Shown here one piece after another: positions 35,787 to 44,401 of a stretch of 64,000 bases of DNA. Made by a program: the position numbers and the translations under genes. The notes beneath the pieces were generated by a model that saw nothing but the letters and a program-made list of their open reading frames with translations, searched no databases and had not been told where the DNA came from. The DNA comes from Comamonas koreensis (GTDB taxonomy: Bacteria > Pseudomonadota > Gammaproteobacteria > Burkholderiales > Burkholderiaceae_C), in contig NZ_JAJNCT010000034.1 of NCBI RefSeq assembly GCF_021026195.1, positions 124,001 through 188,000 on the forward strand. Reading direction: 5' to 3'. Position 1 is the first letter of the stretch; every line of letters starts with the position of its first letter.

Positions 35787-36692
35787 TCAGATCCCCTTGG
35801 ACGAGGGGTTGGCAAAGGCATCACGCGTTTCGGCGTTCAGCGGGTAGTTGATATTGATGCCCTTGGGCGCAATCGGCGACATGAACCAGCGGTTGTAGAG
35901 CTTCTCCATCTCGCCCGATTGCATCAGGCCCGAGACCGTGTCGTCCACCAGCTGCTTGAAGGCCGGGTCATCATTGCGCAGCATCAGCGCCTGGTTCTCG
36001 GTGCGCAGGCTCTCGCCCACGATCTCGTAGTTCTGCGGATCACGCGCATTGGCGATCTGGCCGGCCAGCAGGATGTCGTCCAGCACAAAGGCGGCGGCCT
36101 TGTCGCCCTGCACCAGCAGGAAGGACTCGGTATGGTCCTTGCCCGGCACATTGGTGATGTCGAGCCTGCTGGCCCGGTCGGCCTGGCGCAGCAGGCGGAA
36201 CGAGGTGGTGCCGGTGGTGGTGGCGACCGACTTGCCCTGCAGATCGGCAATGCTCTTGATGCCCGAGCTCTTCTTGACCAGCATGCGCACGTTGTAGCGG
36301 AAGATGTCCGGCGAGAAGGCCACCTGCTTTTGGCGCTCCACCAGGTTGGTGGTTGAGCCGCACTCCAGATCCACCGTGCCGTTTTGCACCAGCGGGATGC
36401 GGTTGGCCGAGGTGACGGCCTGGTAGTTCACCTTCAGCGCCGGCAGCTGGAGCTTGGTTTTGACCGCATCCAGAATGTGCGCGCAGATGTCCATGCTGTA
36501 GCCGATGGGCTTGAGGTTGGCGTCCAAGTAGGAGAAGCCGAACGAGGCCTCGCGGTAGCCCAGCGTGATGGCGCCCGAGCTCTTGATCTTGTCCAGCGTG
36601 CTGCTGCTTTGCGCCATTGCGCCCATGGAAGCCAACACCAGCGCAGCCAGCGCCACCGCGCGCTTCACACCCATTTTTCCTTGCATATCCAT
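35787..36692 (-). CDS. Amino-acid ABC transporter substrate-binding protein (GltI-like)
   Basis: A 301-residue periplasmic SBP of cluster F (glutamate/aspartate-like). Signal peptide: residues 1-28 (ending MGAMAQ); then LDKIKSSGAITLGYREASFGFSYLD, PIGYSMDICAHI, the DLECGSTTN segment and the long C-terminal WFMSPIAPKGININYPL, all as in GltI. ATG at 36692 has AGGAGG 5 nt ahead, an excellent site. No permease or ATPase is adjacent, so it would have to work with components elsewhere. It is divergent from an RpiR regulator with a candidate operator between, suggesting a regulated uptake unit. Confidence 0.88.
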   Translation of the reverse strand: MDMQGKMGVKRAVALAALVLASMGAMAQSSSTLDKIKSSGAITLGYREASFGFSYLDANLKPIGYSMDICAHILDAVKTKLQLPALKVNYQAVTSANRIPLVQNGTVDLECGSTTNLVERQKQVAFSPDIFRYNVRMLVKKSSGIKSIADLQGKSVATTTGTTSFRLLRQADRASRLDITNVPGKDHTESFLLVQGDKAAAFVLDDILLAGQIANARDPQNYEIVGESLRTENQALMLRNDDPAFKQLVDDTVSGLMQSGEMEKLYNRWFMSPIAPKGININYPLNAETRDAFANPSSKGI

Positions 36693-36767
36693 GATCCTCC
36701 TGGCACCCGCGTGGTACCGGCCAATGCCTTGCGGCGTTTTAGAACTTTTGCTCCTTATTTATTTTTT

Positions 36768-36795
36768 TTGGATCATATGTTCCATATCGCACAAT
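36768..36795 (+). promoter_or_regulatory. Candidate promoter and operator between the binding protein and RpiR genes
   Basis: A near-palindrome GGATCATATGTTCC (36770-36783; 12 of 14 positions symmetric) overlaps a possible plus-strand promoter with -35 TTGGAT (36768-36773), 16-bp spacer and -10 CACAAT (36790-36795). An A/T tract (36755-36769) precedes it. It is a plausible autoregulatory site for the RpiR-type regulator. Confidence 0.35.
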
Positions 36796-36838
36796 AGCTA
36801 CCCGTGATTTCCCTAAATCTGAAGAAAGACCCGCCGCC

Positions 36839-37705
36839 ATGGGCGTAATCGACCAACTGCGAGACCGCTTTGCCTCCCTGAGCCCTTCGCTGCAGCAAGT
36901 GGCGCGCTATGTGCTCGACCACCCCAACGATGTGGTGACGCAATCGATGCGCACCGTGGGCCAGCATGCCCAGGTGCCGCCCACCACCCTGGTGCGCTTT
37001 GCCCAGACCTGCGGCTTTGAAGGCTGGAACCCCTTCAAGCAGGCGTTGACCGCCGACATGGGACTGGCCAGTGAGGCGGGCAACCAGTATGGCGAACGGG
37101 CCCGCAGCCTGATGGGCCGCGCGCGCGACAAGCAGCTCACCGCCGAGATGTTTGCGATGCAGCGCAGCAACCTCGACCTGACCGAGCAGCACAGTGCAGC
37201 GCGCCTGGTGACTGCCGCCAAACTGCTGGAGAAGGCCGACCAGGTGCATGTGATGGGCATGCGCGCCTGCTTTCCGGTGGCCTTTTCGCTGGTCTATGTC
37301 TACCGCCTGTTTCGCCGCTCGGTGCATCTGCTCGAAGGCATGGGCGGCGTGCGCGAGATGCAGCTGCGCGCCATCGACCAGGGCGATGTGCTGGTCGCCA
37401 TCAGCTTTGCGCCCTACTCGCAAGAGACCGTGCATGCGGTGGAACTGGCCCGTGCGCGGGGCTGCAAGGTGCTGGCCTTGACCGACAGCCTGGCCTCGCC
37501 GCTGTCGCTGGCGGCCGATGAGACCCTGCTGTTTGCAGTCAACAGCCCCTCCTTCTTCCCCTCCGTCACTGCTGCCCAGGCGCTGTCCGAATCGCTGCTG
37601 GAAGTGCTGGTCAGCCGCGCCGGCCCGCAGGCGGTGGCCCGCATCGAGTCGGCCGAGGGCGAGCTGCACGACAGCGGCGTCTACGTGCAACCAGTACGCA
37701 AGTAA
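36839..37705 (+). CDS. MurR/RpiR-family transcriptional regulator
   Basis: A 288-residue regulator with an N-terminal RpiR helix-turn-helix (residues 1-75, LSPSLQQVARYVLDHPNDV, then QVPPTTLVRFAQTCGFEGWNPFKQAL) and a C-terminal SIS phosphosugar-binding domain (about 115-270; RAIDQGDVLVAISFAPYSQETVHAVELARARG). Regulators of this family respond to phosphosugars and similar ligands. It is divergent from the orphan amino-acid-type binding protein, which is its likely target, and is followed 9 bp later by cca. ATG at 36839 starts the canonical HTH. Confidence 0.9.
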   Translation: MGVIDQLRDRFASLSPSLQQVARYVLDHPNDVVTQSMRTVGQHAQVPPTTLVRFAQTCGFEGWNPFKQALTADMGLASEAGNQYGERARSLMGRARDKQLTAEMFAMQRSNLDLTEQHSAARLVTAAKLLEKADQVHVMGMRACFPVAFSLVYVYRLFRRSVHLLEGMGGVREMQLRAIDQGDVLVAISFAPYSQETVHAVELARARGCKVLALTDSLASPLSLAADETLLFAVNSPSFFPSVTAAQALSESLLEVLVSRAGPQAVARIESAEGELHDSGVYVQPVRK

Positions 37706-37714
37706 ACTCGTACG

Positions 37715-38974
37715 ATGAAAACTTATATGGTCGGCGGCGCAGTGCGGGACCGCCTCTTGGGACTGCCGGTGAATGACCACGACTGGGTGGTCGTCGGCTC
37801 CACACCCGAGGCCATGCTGGCCCAGGGCTTTGTGCCGGTCGGCAAGGATTTCCCGGTCTTTCTGCATCCGCGCACGCATGAGGAATATGCGCTGGCCCGC
37901 ACCGAGCGCAAGTCCGGCCGGGGCTACCGGGGCTTCAGCATCGCCACCTCGCCCGATGTGACCTTGGAGCAGGACCTGGCCCGGCGCGACCTGACCATCA
38001 ATGCGATGGCCGCCCCCGTCGACTGGAATGGCAGCGAGCCCGTCACCGACCCCTATGGCGGCCAGGCCGATCTGCAGGCCCGGGTGCTGCGCCATGTGAC
38101 CGATGCCTTCCGCGAAGACCCCGTGCGCATCTTGCGGCTGGCGCGCTTTGCGGCACGCTTCCATGACTTCTCCGTCGCCCCGGAAACCCTGGCGCTGATG
38201 CGCCAGATGGTCGCCGACGGCGAGGTCGATGCGCTGGTTCCAGAGCGCGTCTGGCAGGAACTGGCACGCGGCCTGATGGAGGCTCGGCCCTCACGCATGT
38301 TCGAGGTGCTGCGCGATTGCGGCGCCCTCGCCCGCCTGCTGCCCGAGCTGGACCGCCTGTGGGGCGTGCCCCAGCGCGCCGACTACCACCCCGAAGTAGA
38401 TACCGGCATCCACGTGATGATGGTGCTGGACCGCGCCGCCCAGCTGGAGGCACCACTGCCCGTGCGCTGGGCCTGCCTGGCGCATGACCTGGGCAAGGGC
38501 ACGACGCCGGCCGATGTGCTGCCCCGCCATATCGGCCATGAGGAGCGCAGCGTCGATCTGGCCCGCCAGCTGCAGCAACGCCTGCGCGTGCCCAGCGACT
38601 GCGCCGAGCTGGCGCTGATGGTCGCCGCCGAGCACGGCAATATCCACCGCAGCCCGGGCATTGCAGCCGCGGCCGTGGTGCGCCTGCTGGAGCGCTGCGA
38701 CGTGTTCCGCAAACCCGAACGCTTTGCGCAAGCGCTGCTGGCCTGCCAGTGTGATGCGCAGGGGCGGCTGGGGCTGGAAGACAAACCTTACCCGCAACGC
38801 GCGCAGCTGCTGCGCCTGCTGGCCGCCGCGCAGGCCGTCAGCACCAAGGAGGTGGCAGAACGCGCCGCCCGCACCGGCCGAAAAGGTGCCGAGATTGGCG
38901 CGATGGTGCACGAGGCGCGCTGCCAGGCGGTGGCGCAAATGGTGGCAGCGGACGCTGCCGCTGCCAACGGGTAG
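37715..38974 (+). CDS. cca: CCA-adding tRNA nucleotidyltransferase
   Basis: A 419-residue class II CCA-adding enzyme that builds or repairs the 3' CCA of tRNAs. The N-terminal [24 protein letters not shown] carries the nucleotidyltransferase motif (GG..DxD), followed by [10 protein letters not shown], the flexible-loop [17 protein letters not shown] and the nucleotide-binding [11 protein letters not shown] segment. A C-terminal HD domain has the CLAHDLGKG pattern (H and D), as in gammaproteobacterial CCA enzymes, which also have 2',3'-phosphatase/phosphodiesterase activity. It follows the RpiR gene by 9 bp and ends 38 bp before the convergent spoVR gene. Confidence 0.95.
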   Translation: MKTYMVGGAVRDRLLGLPVNDHDWVVVGSTPEAMLAQGFVPVGKDFPVFLHPRTHEEYALARTERKSGRGYRGFSIATSPDVTLEQDLARRDLTINAMAAPVDWNGSEPVTDPYGGQADLQARVLRHVTDAFREDPVRILRLARFAARFHDFSVAPETLALMRQMVADGEVDALVPERVWQELARGLMEARPSRMFEVLRDCGALARLLPELDRLWGVPQRADYHPEVDTGIHVMMVLDRAAQLEAPLPVRWACLAHDLGKGTTPADVLPRHIGHEERSVDLARQLQQRLRVPSDCAELALMVAAEHGNIHRSPGIAAAAVVRLLERCDVFRKPERFAQALLACQCDAQGRLGLEDKPYPQRAQLLRLLAAAQAVSTKEVAERAARTGRKGAEIGAMVHEARCQAVAQMVAADAAAANG

Positions 38975-39012
38975 CCCTGAGCCGCTGAGGCACGGGGTCA
39001 GGCAGCGCCAGG

Positions 39013-40641
39013 TCAAGCCGGCGGTGCCGGCACCGAATGCAGCAGCACCGGCACATTGCCATCGCCGTTCACACTTTCCAGCTGCACCCCAAAGCCCCAC
39101 AACCGCGCCGCGTGCTTGAGCACTTCCTGCACATCGTCGGACAGCGGGCGGCCCTGGTACTGGGTGTGGCGCAGGGTCAGGCAGCGGTCGCCGCGCAGGT
39201 TCACATTCCAGACCTGGATGTTGGGCTCGCGTGCGCCCAGGTCGTACTGCTGTGACAGCGTCTGGCGCAGGTTGCGGTAGCCGTCCTCGTTGTGGATGGC
39301 GCTGACCAGCAGCTCGCGTTCGCTGGCATCGTCATGGATGGAGAACAGGCGCATGTCGCGCATCAGCTTGGGGCTCAGGTACTGGCCGACAAAGCTTTCG
39401 TCCTTGTAGTTCTGCATGGCATGGTGCAGCGCCGGCAGCCAGGGTGTGCCGGCCAGATCGGGGAACCAGCGCCGGTCTTCGTCGGTCGGGTGCTCGCAGA
39501 TGCGCTGGATGTCGCGGTACATCGCAAAGCCCAGCGCATAGGGGTTGATGCCGCTGTAGGCACGGTGGCCGGCAGGCGGCTGGTAGATCACATTGGTGTG
39601 CGACGACAGCCATTCGATCATCACGCCATCGGTGAGCCAGCCCTCGTCGTACAAGGTGTTGAGCAAGGTGTAGTGCCAGAAGGTGGCCCAGCCCTCGTTC
39701 ATCACCTGGGTCTGGCGCTGCGGGTAGAAGTACTGGGCAATCTTGCGCACAATGCGCACCACCTCGCGCTGCCAGGGCTCCAGCAGCGGGGCGTTCTTCT
39801 CGATGAAGTACAGCAGGTTTTCTTCCGGCTCCTTGGGAAAGCGCTCATGGTGCTGGGCTGGGCTGTTCTTGTCCGGGCGGGCAGGCAGGGTGCGCCACAG
39901 CTCGTTGACCTGCTGCTGGGCATAGGCCTCGCGCTGCTCGCGCTCGGCACGCTCGCGCGCCAGGGTCTTCTTGGACGGGCGGCGGTAGCGGTCCACCCCC
40001 AGGTTGGCCAGCGCATGGCAGGAATCCAGCCACTGCTCCACCGTATCGATGCCGTGCTTCTCTTCGCACTGCGCGATGAAGTCGCGCGCATACACCAGGT
40101 AGTCAATGATGCTGCCGGCATCCGTCCACATGCCAAACAGGTAATTGCCCTTGAAGAAGCTGTTGTGCCCATAGGCTGCATGGGCGATCACCAGCGCCTG
40201 CATAGCGGTGGTGTTCTCCTCCATCAGGTAGCTGATGCAGGGGTTGGAGTTGATGACGATCTCGTAAGCCAGGCCCATATGGCCCCGGCGGTAGCGGCGC
40301 TCGGTGGCCAGAAACTCCTTGCCATAGCTCCAGTGGCGGTAGCCCACGGGCATGCCGACGCTGGCATAAGCGTCCATCATCTGCTCGGCCGAGATCACCT
40401 CGAGCTGGTTGGGGTAGGTGTCCAACCCATAGCGCTCGGCCGTCGCGGCAATGGCGGCGTGGTAGCGCTCGATCAGCTCGAAGGTCCAGTCGCTCGGGTC
40501 GGGCAAGGGCTGGTTCGGGCGCTGGCCCGCAGGCCGGGGCGTGGCGGGCACATCGCGCTGGGAGCGGTCTCCCGAAAACGGCACCTTCCAATGCGGGGAG
40601 CCCTTGCGCCGTGCGAGCACGGGGTATTGCGACGGGTTCAT
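39013..40641 (-). CDS. spoVR: SpoVR/YcgB family protein
   Basis: A 542-residue SpoVR-family protein; the family occurs with PrkA and YeaH in many bacteria and is induced in stationary phase, with unknown biochemistry. The conserved central helical region (IAHAAYGHNSFFKGNYLFGMWTDAGSIIDYLVYAR; WATFWHYTLLNTLYDEGWL) is present. The about 50 N-terminal residues are variable and Arg/Pro-rich. It is the last gene of a three-gene minus-strand operon and overlaps yeaH by 4 nt (ATGA, 40638-40641). Confidence 0.93.
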   Translation of the reverse strand: MNPSQYPVLARRKGSPHWKVPFSGDRSQRDVPATPRPAGQRPNQPLPDPSDWTFELIERYHAAIAATAERYGLDTYPNQLEVISAEQMMDAYASVGMPVGYRHWSYGKEFLATERRYRRGHMGLAYEIVINSNPCISYLMEENTTAMQALVIAHAAYGHNSFFKGNYLFGMWTDAGSIIDYLVYARDFIAQCEEKHGIDTVEQWLDSCHALANLGVDRYRRPSKKTLARERAEREQREAYAQQQVNELWRTLPARPDKNSPAQHHERFPKEPEENLLYFIEKNAPLLEPWQREVVRIVRKIAQYFYPQRQTQVMNEGWATFWHYTLLNTLYDEGWLTDGVMIEWLSSHTNVIYQPPAGHRAYSGINPYALGFAMYRDIQRICEHPTDEDRRWFPDLAGTPWLPALHHAMQNYKDESFVGQYLSPKLMRDMRLFSIHDDASERELLVSAIHNEDGYRNLRQTLSQQYDLGAREPNIQVWNVNLRGDRCLTLRHTQYQGRPLSDDVQEVLKHAARLWGFGVQLESVNGDGNVPVLLHSVPAPPA

Positions 40642-41909
40642 ACCGTGACCCCTTCCTTCTTGAACAGGTCACGGAACACCGGGTAGATATCGCCGGGCTC
40701 CGCCACCTTGCGCATCGCGAAATGCGGGAACAGCGGCAACAACTGGCTGTATTCCTGCCACAGGCTTTGCTCGTCGGGAGCCACCTGCACATAGGCAAAG
40801 TAGCGCGCCAGCGGCAGGATCTTGTCGGCCAGCAGGTTGCGGCAGTTGCCGCCATCGTCGCCAAAGTTGTCACCGTCGCTGGCCTGGGCCACGTAGATGT
40901 TCCAGTCGGCTGCCGGGTAGCGTGCGCGGATGACCTGGTCGAGCAGCACCAGCGCGCTGCTGACCACGGTGCCGCCGCTTTCGGTGGAATGGAAGAACTC
41001 GTCCTCGCCCACCTCGGCCGCCTGGGTGTGGTGGCGGATGAAGACGATCTCGATCTTCTCGTAGTGGCGGGTGAGAAACAGGTAGAGCAGGATGAAGAAG
41101 CGCTTGGCCAGATCCTTGCGCGACTGGTCCATGGAGCCCGAGACATCCATCACGCAGAACATCACCGCCTGGCTGCTGGGTTCGGGCACCTTGGTGCGGC
41201 TGCGAAAGCGCAGGTCCAGCGGATCCAGAAAGGCCACCTTGCCCATGCGCGCCTGCAGCCCGGCAATGCGCTGCTGCAGCTCGGCCACCGCTTCGCTGGT
41301 GCCGTCATCCTGCGCCAGCAGGTCTGCCAGTTCCTCTTCCAGCGCCTTGAGCTCGCGGTTGGGCGCCTTGGTCAGCGCAATGCGCCGGCCCAGCGCGCCG
41401 CGCATGGTGCGCAGCACGGCCAAGTTGTGCGGCGTGCCGTCATGGCTGTAGCCGGCCCGGCGCGTCTTGTACTGCAAGGTGCTGGCGATATGGGTGCGCA
41501 GCAGGCGCGGCAACGCCAGGTCTTCAAAGAAGAGCTCCATGAACTCTTCCTTGGTCAGGGTGAAGGTGAAGTCGTCTTCGCCCTCGCCGCTGTCACTGGC
41601 CTGAGAGCCACCACCACCGCCTGCGCCACCCTGGGGCCGCGCAATGCGGTCGCCCCGCACATGCTCGGTATTGCCCGGGTGCACGGTGTCGCGCACACCC
41701 CCTTGCCCATGGTGAAAGATGGGCTCCTGGATGTCCTTGCGCGGAATGGTGATGTTCTCGGCCTGCTCGATGTGGCGGATGTCGCGCTTGGCCACCGCGC
41801 GGCGTACGGCGTCGGCAATCTGCGTCTTGTAGCGGCGCACAAAGCGCTCGCGGTTGCCCACCGACTTGTTCTTGCCGGCGAGCCTGCGGTCGATGATTTG
41901 CAATGCCAT
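40638..41909 (-). CDS. yeaH: YeaH/YhbH family (DUF444) protein
   Basis: A 423-residue DUF444 protein with a C-terminal VWA-like domain: CVMDVSGSMDQSRKDLAKR is a MIDAS-type DxSxS motif (about residues 248-254) and is followed by FIRHHTQAAEVGEDEFFHSTESGGTVVSSAL. The N-terminal about 90 residues carry a basic helix and a Gly-rich linker. The start at 41909 begins MALQIIDRRLAGKNKSVGN, the standard YeaH N-terminus. It is the second gene of the prkA-yeaH-spoVR operon, 57 bp after prkA and overlapping spoVR by 4 nt. Confidence 0.93.
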   Translation of the reverse strand: MALQIIDRRLAGKNKSVGNRERFVRRYKTQIADAVRRAVAKRDIRHIEQAENITIPRKDIQEPIFHHGQGGVRDTVHPGNTEHVRGDRIARPQGGAGGGGGSQASDSGEGEDDFTFTLTKEEFMELFFEDLALPRLLRTHIASTLQYKTRRAGYSHDGTPHNLAVLRTMRGALGRRIALTKAPNRELKALEEELADLLAQDDGTSEAVAELQQRIAGLQARMGKVAFLDPLDLRFRSRTKVPEPSSQAVMFCVMDVSGSMDQSRKDLAKRFFILLYLFLTRHYEKIEIVFIRHHTQAAEVGEDEFFHSTESGGTVVSSALVLLDQVIRARYPAADWNIYVAQASDGDNFGDDGGNCRNLLADKILPLARYFAYVQVAPDEQSLWQEYSQLLPLFPHFAMRKVAEPGDIYPVFRDLFKKEGVTV

Positions 41910-41966
41910 CTCTGCCCCCATCCATGACCCGGCTCGTTCGGTGCCGGCGCGCCGTTTTTGTCTGCG

Positions 41967-43889
41967 TCAGCTGCTCTTGCGCACACGCAGGTACCACTCG
42001 CACAGCAGGCGTACCTGCTTGGGCGTGTAGCCCTTGGCTTCCATGCGGGTGACAAAGTCCTCGTGCTTGCGGGCATCCTCGGCATTGGCCTTGGCGTTGA
42101 AGCTGATGACGGGCAGCAGCTCTTCGGTGTTCGAGAACATCTTCTTCTCGATCACCAAGCGCAGCTTCTCATAACTGGTCCAGCTGGGGTTCTTGCCCTG
42201 GTTGTTGGCACGCGCGCGCAGTACGAAGTTGACGATCTCGTTGCGGAAATCCTTCGCATTGGCAATGCCGGCGGGCTTCTCCACCTTCTCCAGCTCGGCA
42301 TTGAGCGCATTGCGGTCGAACACCTCGCCGGTGTCGGTATCACGGTACTCGCTGTCCTGGATCCAGTAGTCGGCGTAGGTGACATAGCGGTCAAAGATGT
42401 TCTGGCCGTACTCGCTGTAGCTTTCCAGATAGGCGGTCTGGATCTCCTTGCCGATGAACTCGGCGTAGTGCGGCGACAAATACTCCTTGATGTAGCCGGT
42501 GTACTTGGTCTCCAGCTCGGCGGGGAACTGCTCGCGCTCGATCTGCTGCTCCAGCACATACATCAGGTGCACCGGGTTGGCCGCCACCTCGGTGCTGTCG
42601 TAGTTGAAGACCTTGGACAGGATCTTGAACGCAAAGCGGGTCGAGATGCCGGACATGCCCTCGTCTACCCCGGCATAGTCGCGGTACTCCTGGTAGCTCT
42701 TGGCGCGCGGGTCGGTGTCCTTGAGGCTTTCGCCGTCGTATACCTGCATCTTGCTGAAGATGCTGGAGTTCTCGGGCTCCTTCAGCCGCGTGAGCACCGC
42801 AAACTGCGCCATCATCTTCAAGGTGCCGGGCGCGCAGACCGCGCTGGCCAGCGAGGACTCGCGGATCAGCTTCTCGTAGATGCGCACCTCCTCGGATACC
42901 CGCAGGCAGTACGGCACCTTGACAATATAGACCCGGTCCAGGAAAGCCTCGTTGTTGCGGTTGTTGCGAAAGGCCTTCCACTCGCTTTCATTGCTGTGGG
43001 CCAACACGATGCCATCGAAGGGTATGGCGCCAAAGCCTTCTGTGCCTTTGTAATTGCCTTCCTGGGTCGCGGTCAGCAAGGGGTGCAGCACCTTGATCGG
43101 TGCCTTGAACATTTCGACAAACTCCAGCAGGCCCTGGTTGGCCAGGCACAGGCCGCCCGAGTAGCTGTAGGCGTCGGTGTCGTCCTGGGCAAAGTTTTCC
43201 AGCTTGCGGATATCGACCTTGCCGACCAGGCTGGAGATGTCCTGGTTGTTCTCGTCGCCCGGCTCGGTCTTGGCCACGCCCACCTGGCGCGAGATGCTGG
43301 GGTAGCGCTTGACGACCCGGAACTGGCGGATATCGCCACCGTATTCATCGAGTCGCTTGACGGCCCAGGGCGAGAGCACATGGTTGAGGCAGCGGCGCGG
43401 AATGCCGAACTGCTCTTCGAGCACCGGGCCGTCCTCCATCGGATCGAACAGTGCCAGCGGGGATTCGTTGACCGGCGAGCCCTTGAGCGCATAGAACGGC
43501 ACCTTCTGCATCAGGTACTTCAGGCGCTCGGCGATGGAGCTCTTGCCGCCGCCCACCGGACCCAGCAGGTAGAGGATCTGCTTGCGCTCTTCCAGCCCCT
43601 GGGCAGCATGCCGGAAAAAGCTCACCACCTGCTCGATGGAGTCTTCCATGCCATAGAACTCGGCAAATGCGGGGTAGCGGCGGATCACCTTGTTGGCAAA
43701 CAGCCGCGAGAGGTGTGGATCGTTGCGGGTGTCAATCATCTCCGGCTCGCCGATCGCCGCGAGCATGCGGTGTGCGGCGCCCTCGTAGACCATCGGGTCG
43801 CGCTGGCACAAGGCAAGAAACTCGTCGAGCGACATTTCCTCTTCGCGCAGGCGCACGTAGCGGGCGGCAGAGTTGCTGATGACATCCAT
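41967..43889 (-). CDS. prkA: PrkA (YeaG) serine protein kinase / AAA+ protein
   Basis: A 640-residue PrkA/YeaG protein. The AAA+ Walker A is GPVGGGKS (110-117), with IPFDGIVLAHSNESEWKAF as the sensor region; a C-terminal PrkA domain with VNFVLRARANN and EELLPVISF follows. YeaG has been linked to nitrogen starvation and sustained stress in E. coli. The ATG at 43889 was chosen because a strong GGAGG is 4 nt ahead and the N-terminus MDVISNSAARYVRLREEEM is canonical; an upstream in-frame codon is rejected. It is the first gene of the operon. A long inverted repeat lies upstream. Confidence 0.94.
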   Translation of the reverse strand: MDVISNSAARYVRLREEEMSLDEFLALCQRDPMVYEGAAHRMLAAIGEPEMIDTRNDPHLSRLFANKVIRRYPAFAEFYGMEDSIEQVVSFFRHAAQGLEERKQILYLLGPVGGGKSSIAERLKYLMQKVPFYALKGSPVNESPLALFDPMEDGPVLEEQFGIPRRCLNHVLSPWAVKRLDEYGGDIRQFRVVKRYPSISRQVGVAKTEPGDENNQDISSLVGKVDIRKLENFAQDDTDAYSYSGGLCLANQGLLEFVEMFKAPIKVLHPLLTATQEGNYKGTEGFGAIPFDGIVLAHSNESEWKAFRNNRNNEAFLDRVYIVKVPYCLRVSEEVRIYEKLIRESSLASAVCAPGTLKMMAQFAVLTRLKEPENSSIFSKMQVYDGESLKDTDPRAKSYQEYRDYAGVDEGMSGISTRFAFKILSKVFNYDSTEVAANPVHLMYVLEQQIEREQFPAELETKYTGYIKEYLSPHYAEFIGKEIQTAYLESYSEYGQNIFDRYVTYADYWIQDSEYRDTDTGEVFDRNALNAELEKVEKPAGIANAKDFRNEIVNFVLRARANNQGKNPSWTSYEKLRLVIEKKMFSNTEELLPVISFNAKANAEDARKHEDFVTRMEAKGYTPKQVRLLCEWYLRVRKSS

Positions 43890-43948
43890 ACGACCTCCGT
43901 GGCGGCACCAAAGGGGCTGACCGTGCCGCAAACTTGTTAGGACCCCTT

Positions 43949-44005
43949 TGCAAAACTCTCTGCCCTGGCCGGAATGCGTCCATACCATTTGGCGAGGGTT
44001 TTGCA
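43949..44005. promoter_or_regulatory. Inverted repeat upstream of the prkA operon
   Basis: TGCAAAACTCTC (43949-43960) and GAGGGTTTTGCA (43994-44005) are a 12-bp inverted repeat with one mismatch, 33 nt apart, 60-116 bp before the prkA start. It may be a binding site for a dimeric regulator. I looked for a sigma-54 -24/-12 element and did not find a good one. Confidence 0.4.
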
Positions 44006-44048
44006 GAGCCTCCCTAGGCAACCGTTATCGTGACTTGGTTTTAGCACC

Positions 44049-44240
44049 TTAGCGGCGCTTTGACCAGATCACATGTCCTACACACGGATGACCACAATGC
44101 AGGCAATATTTCTGGTTACGGCGCCAGCCGCCGCGCTGGCCTCCGATAGATTTTCCCGCCCTCTCAGCAGCGCACAGCCGCACGCTCAACGCATGGCCGC
44201 AATGGCCGCAATGGCCCAATTGGGCGGCTGAAGACGGCAA
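44049..44240 (-). CDS. Possible small zinc-ribbon protein (tentative)
   Basis: A 63-codon frame with two knuckles of the same form, CGHCGH (Cys11/Cys14) and CLHCGH (Cys46/Cys49), spaced 31 residues apart: the classic four-cysteine zinc-ribbon plan. The only start is TTG at 44240. It lies in the gap between the prkA operon promoter region and phoX, on the minus strand. The ribosome site is poor. It may be spurious, but the repeated knuckle pattern is unlikely by chance. Confidence 0.3.
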   Translation of the reverse strand: MPSSAAQLGHCGHCGHALSVRLCAAERAGKSIGGQRGGWRRNQKYCLHCGHPCVGHVIWSKRR

Positions 44241-44401
44241 GGCGCCCCGCCTGCATCGTCATAAAAACGACACAACAGCGTCATGCCTCTGCCATGGTCG
44301 CCACCGATACTCCGTGCGCACCACAGAGCATGTTGGCCCGGATCTCTCATGGGCCTCTGTGGTGCATCCAACACTACATAACACCCCACGGAGTTACCGA
44401 T

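Noticed and set aside
41958-43940. 660-codon plus-strand frame opposite prkA
   Set aside because: Antisense to the clear PrkA coding frame with its own ribosome site.
43890-44048. Sigma-54 promoter for the prkA operon
   Set aside because: No TGGCAC-N5-TTGC element found by eye on the minus strand.
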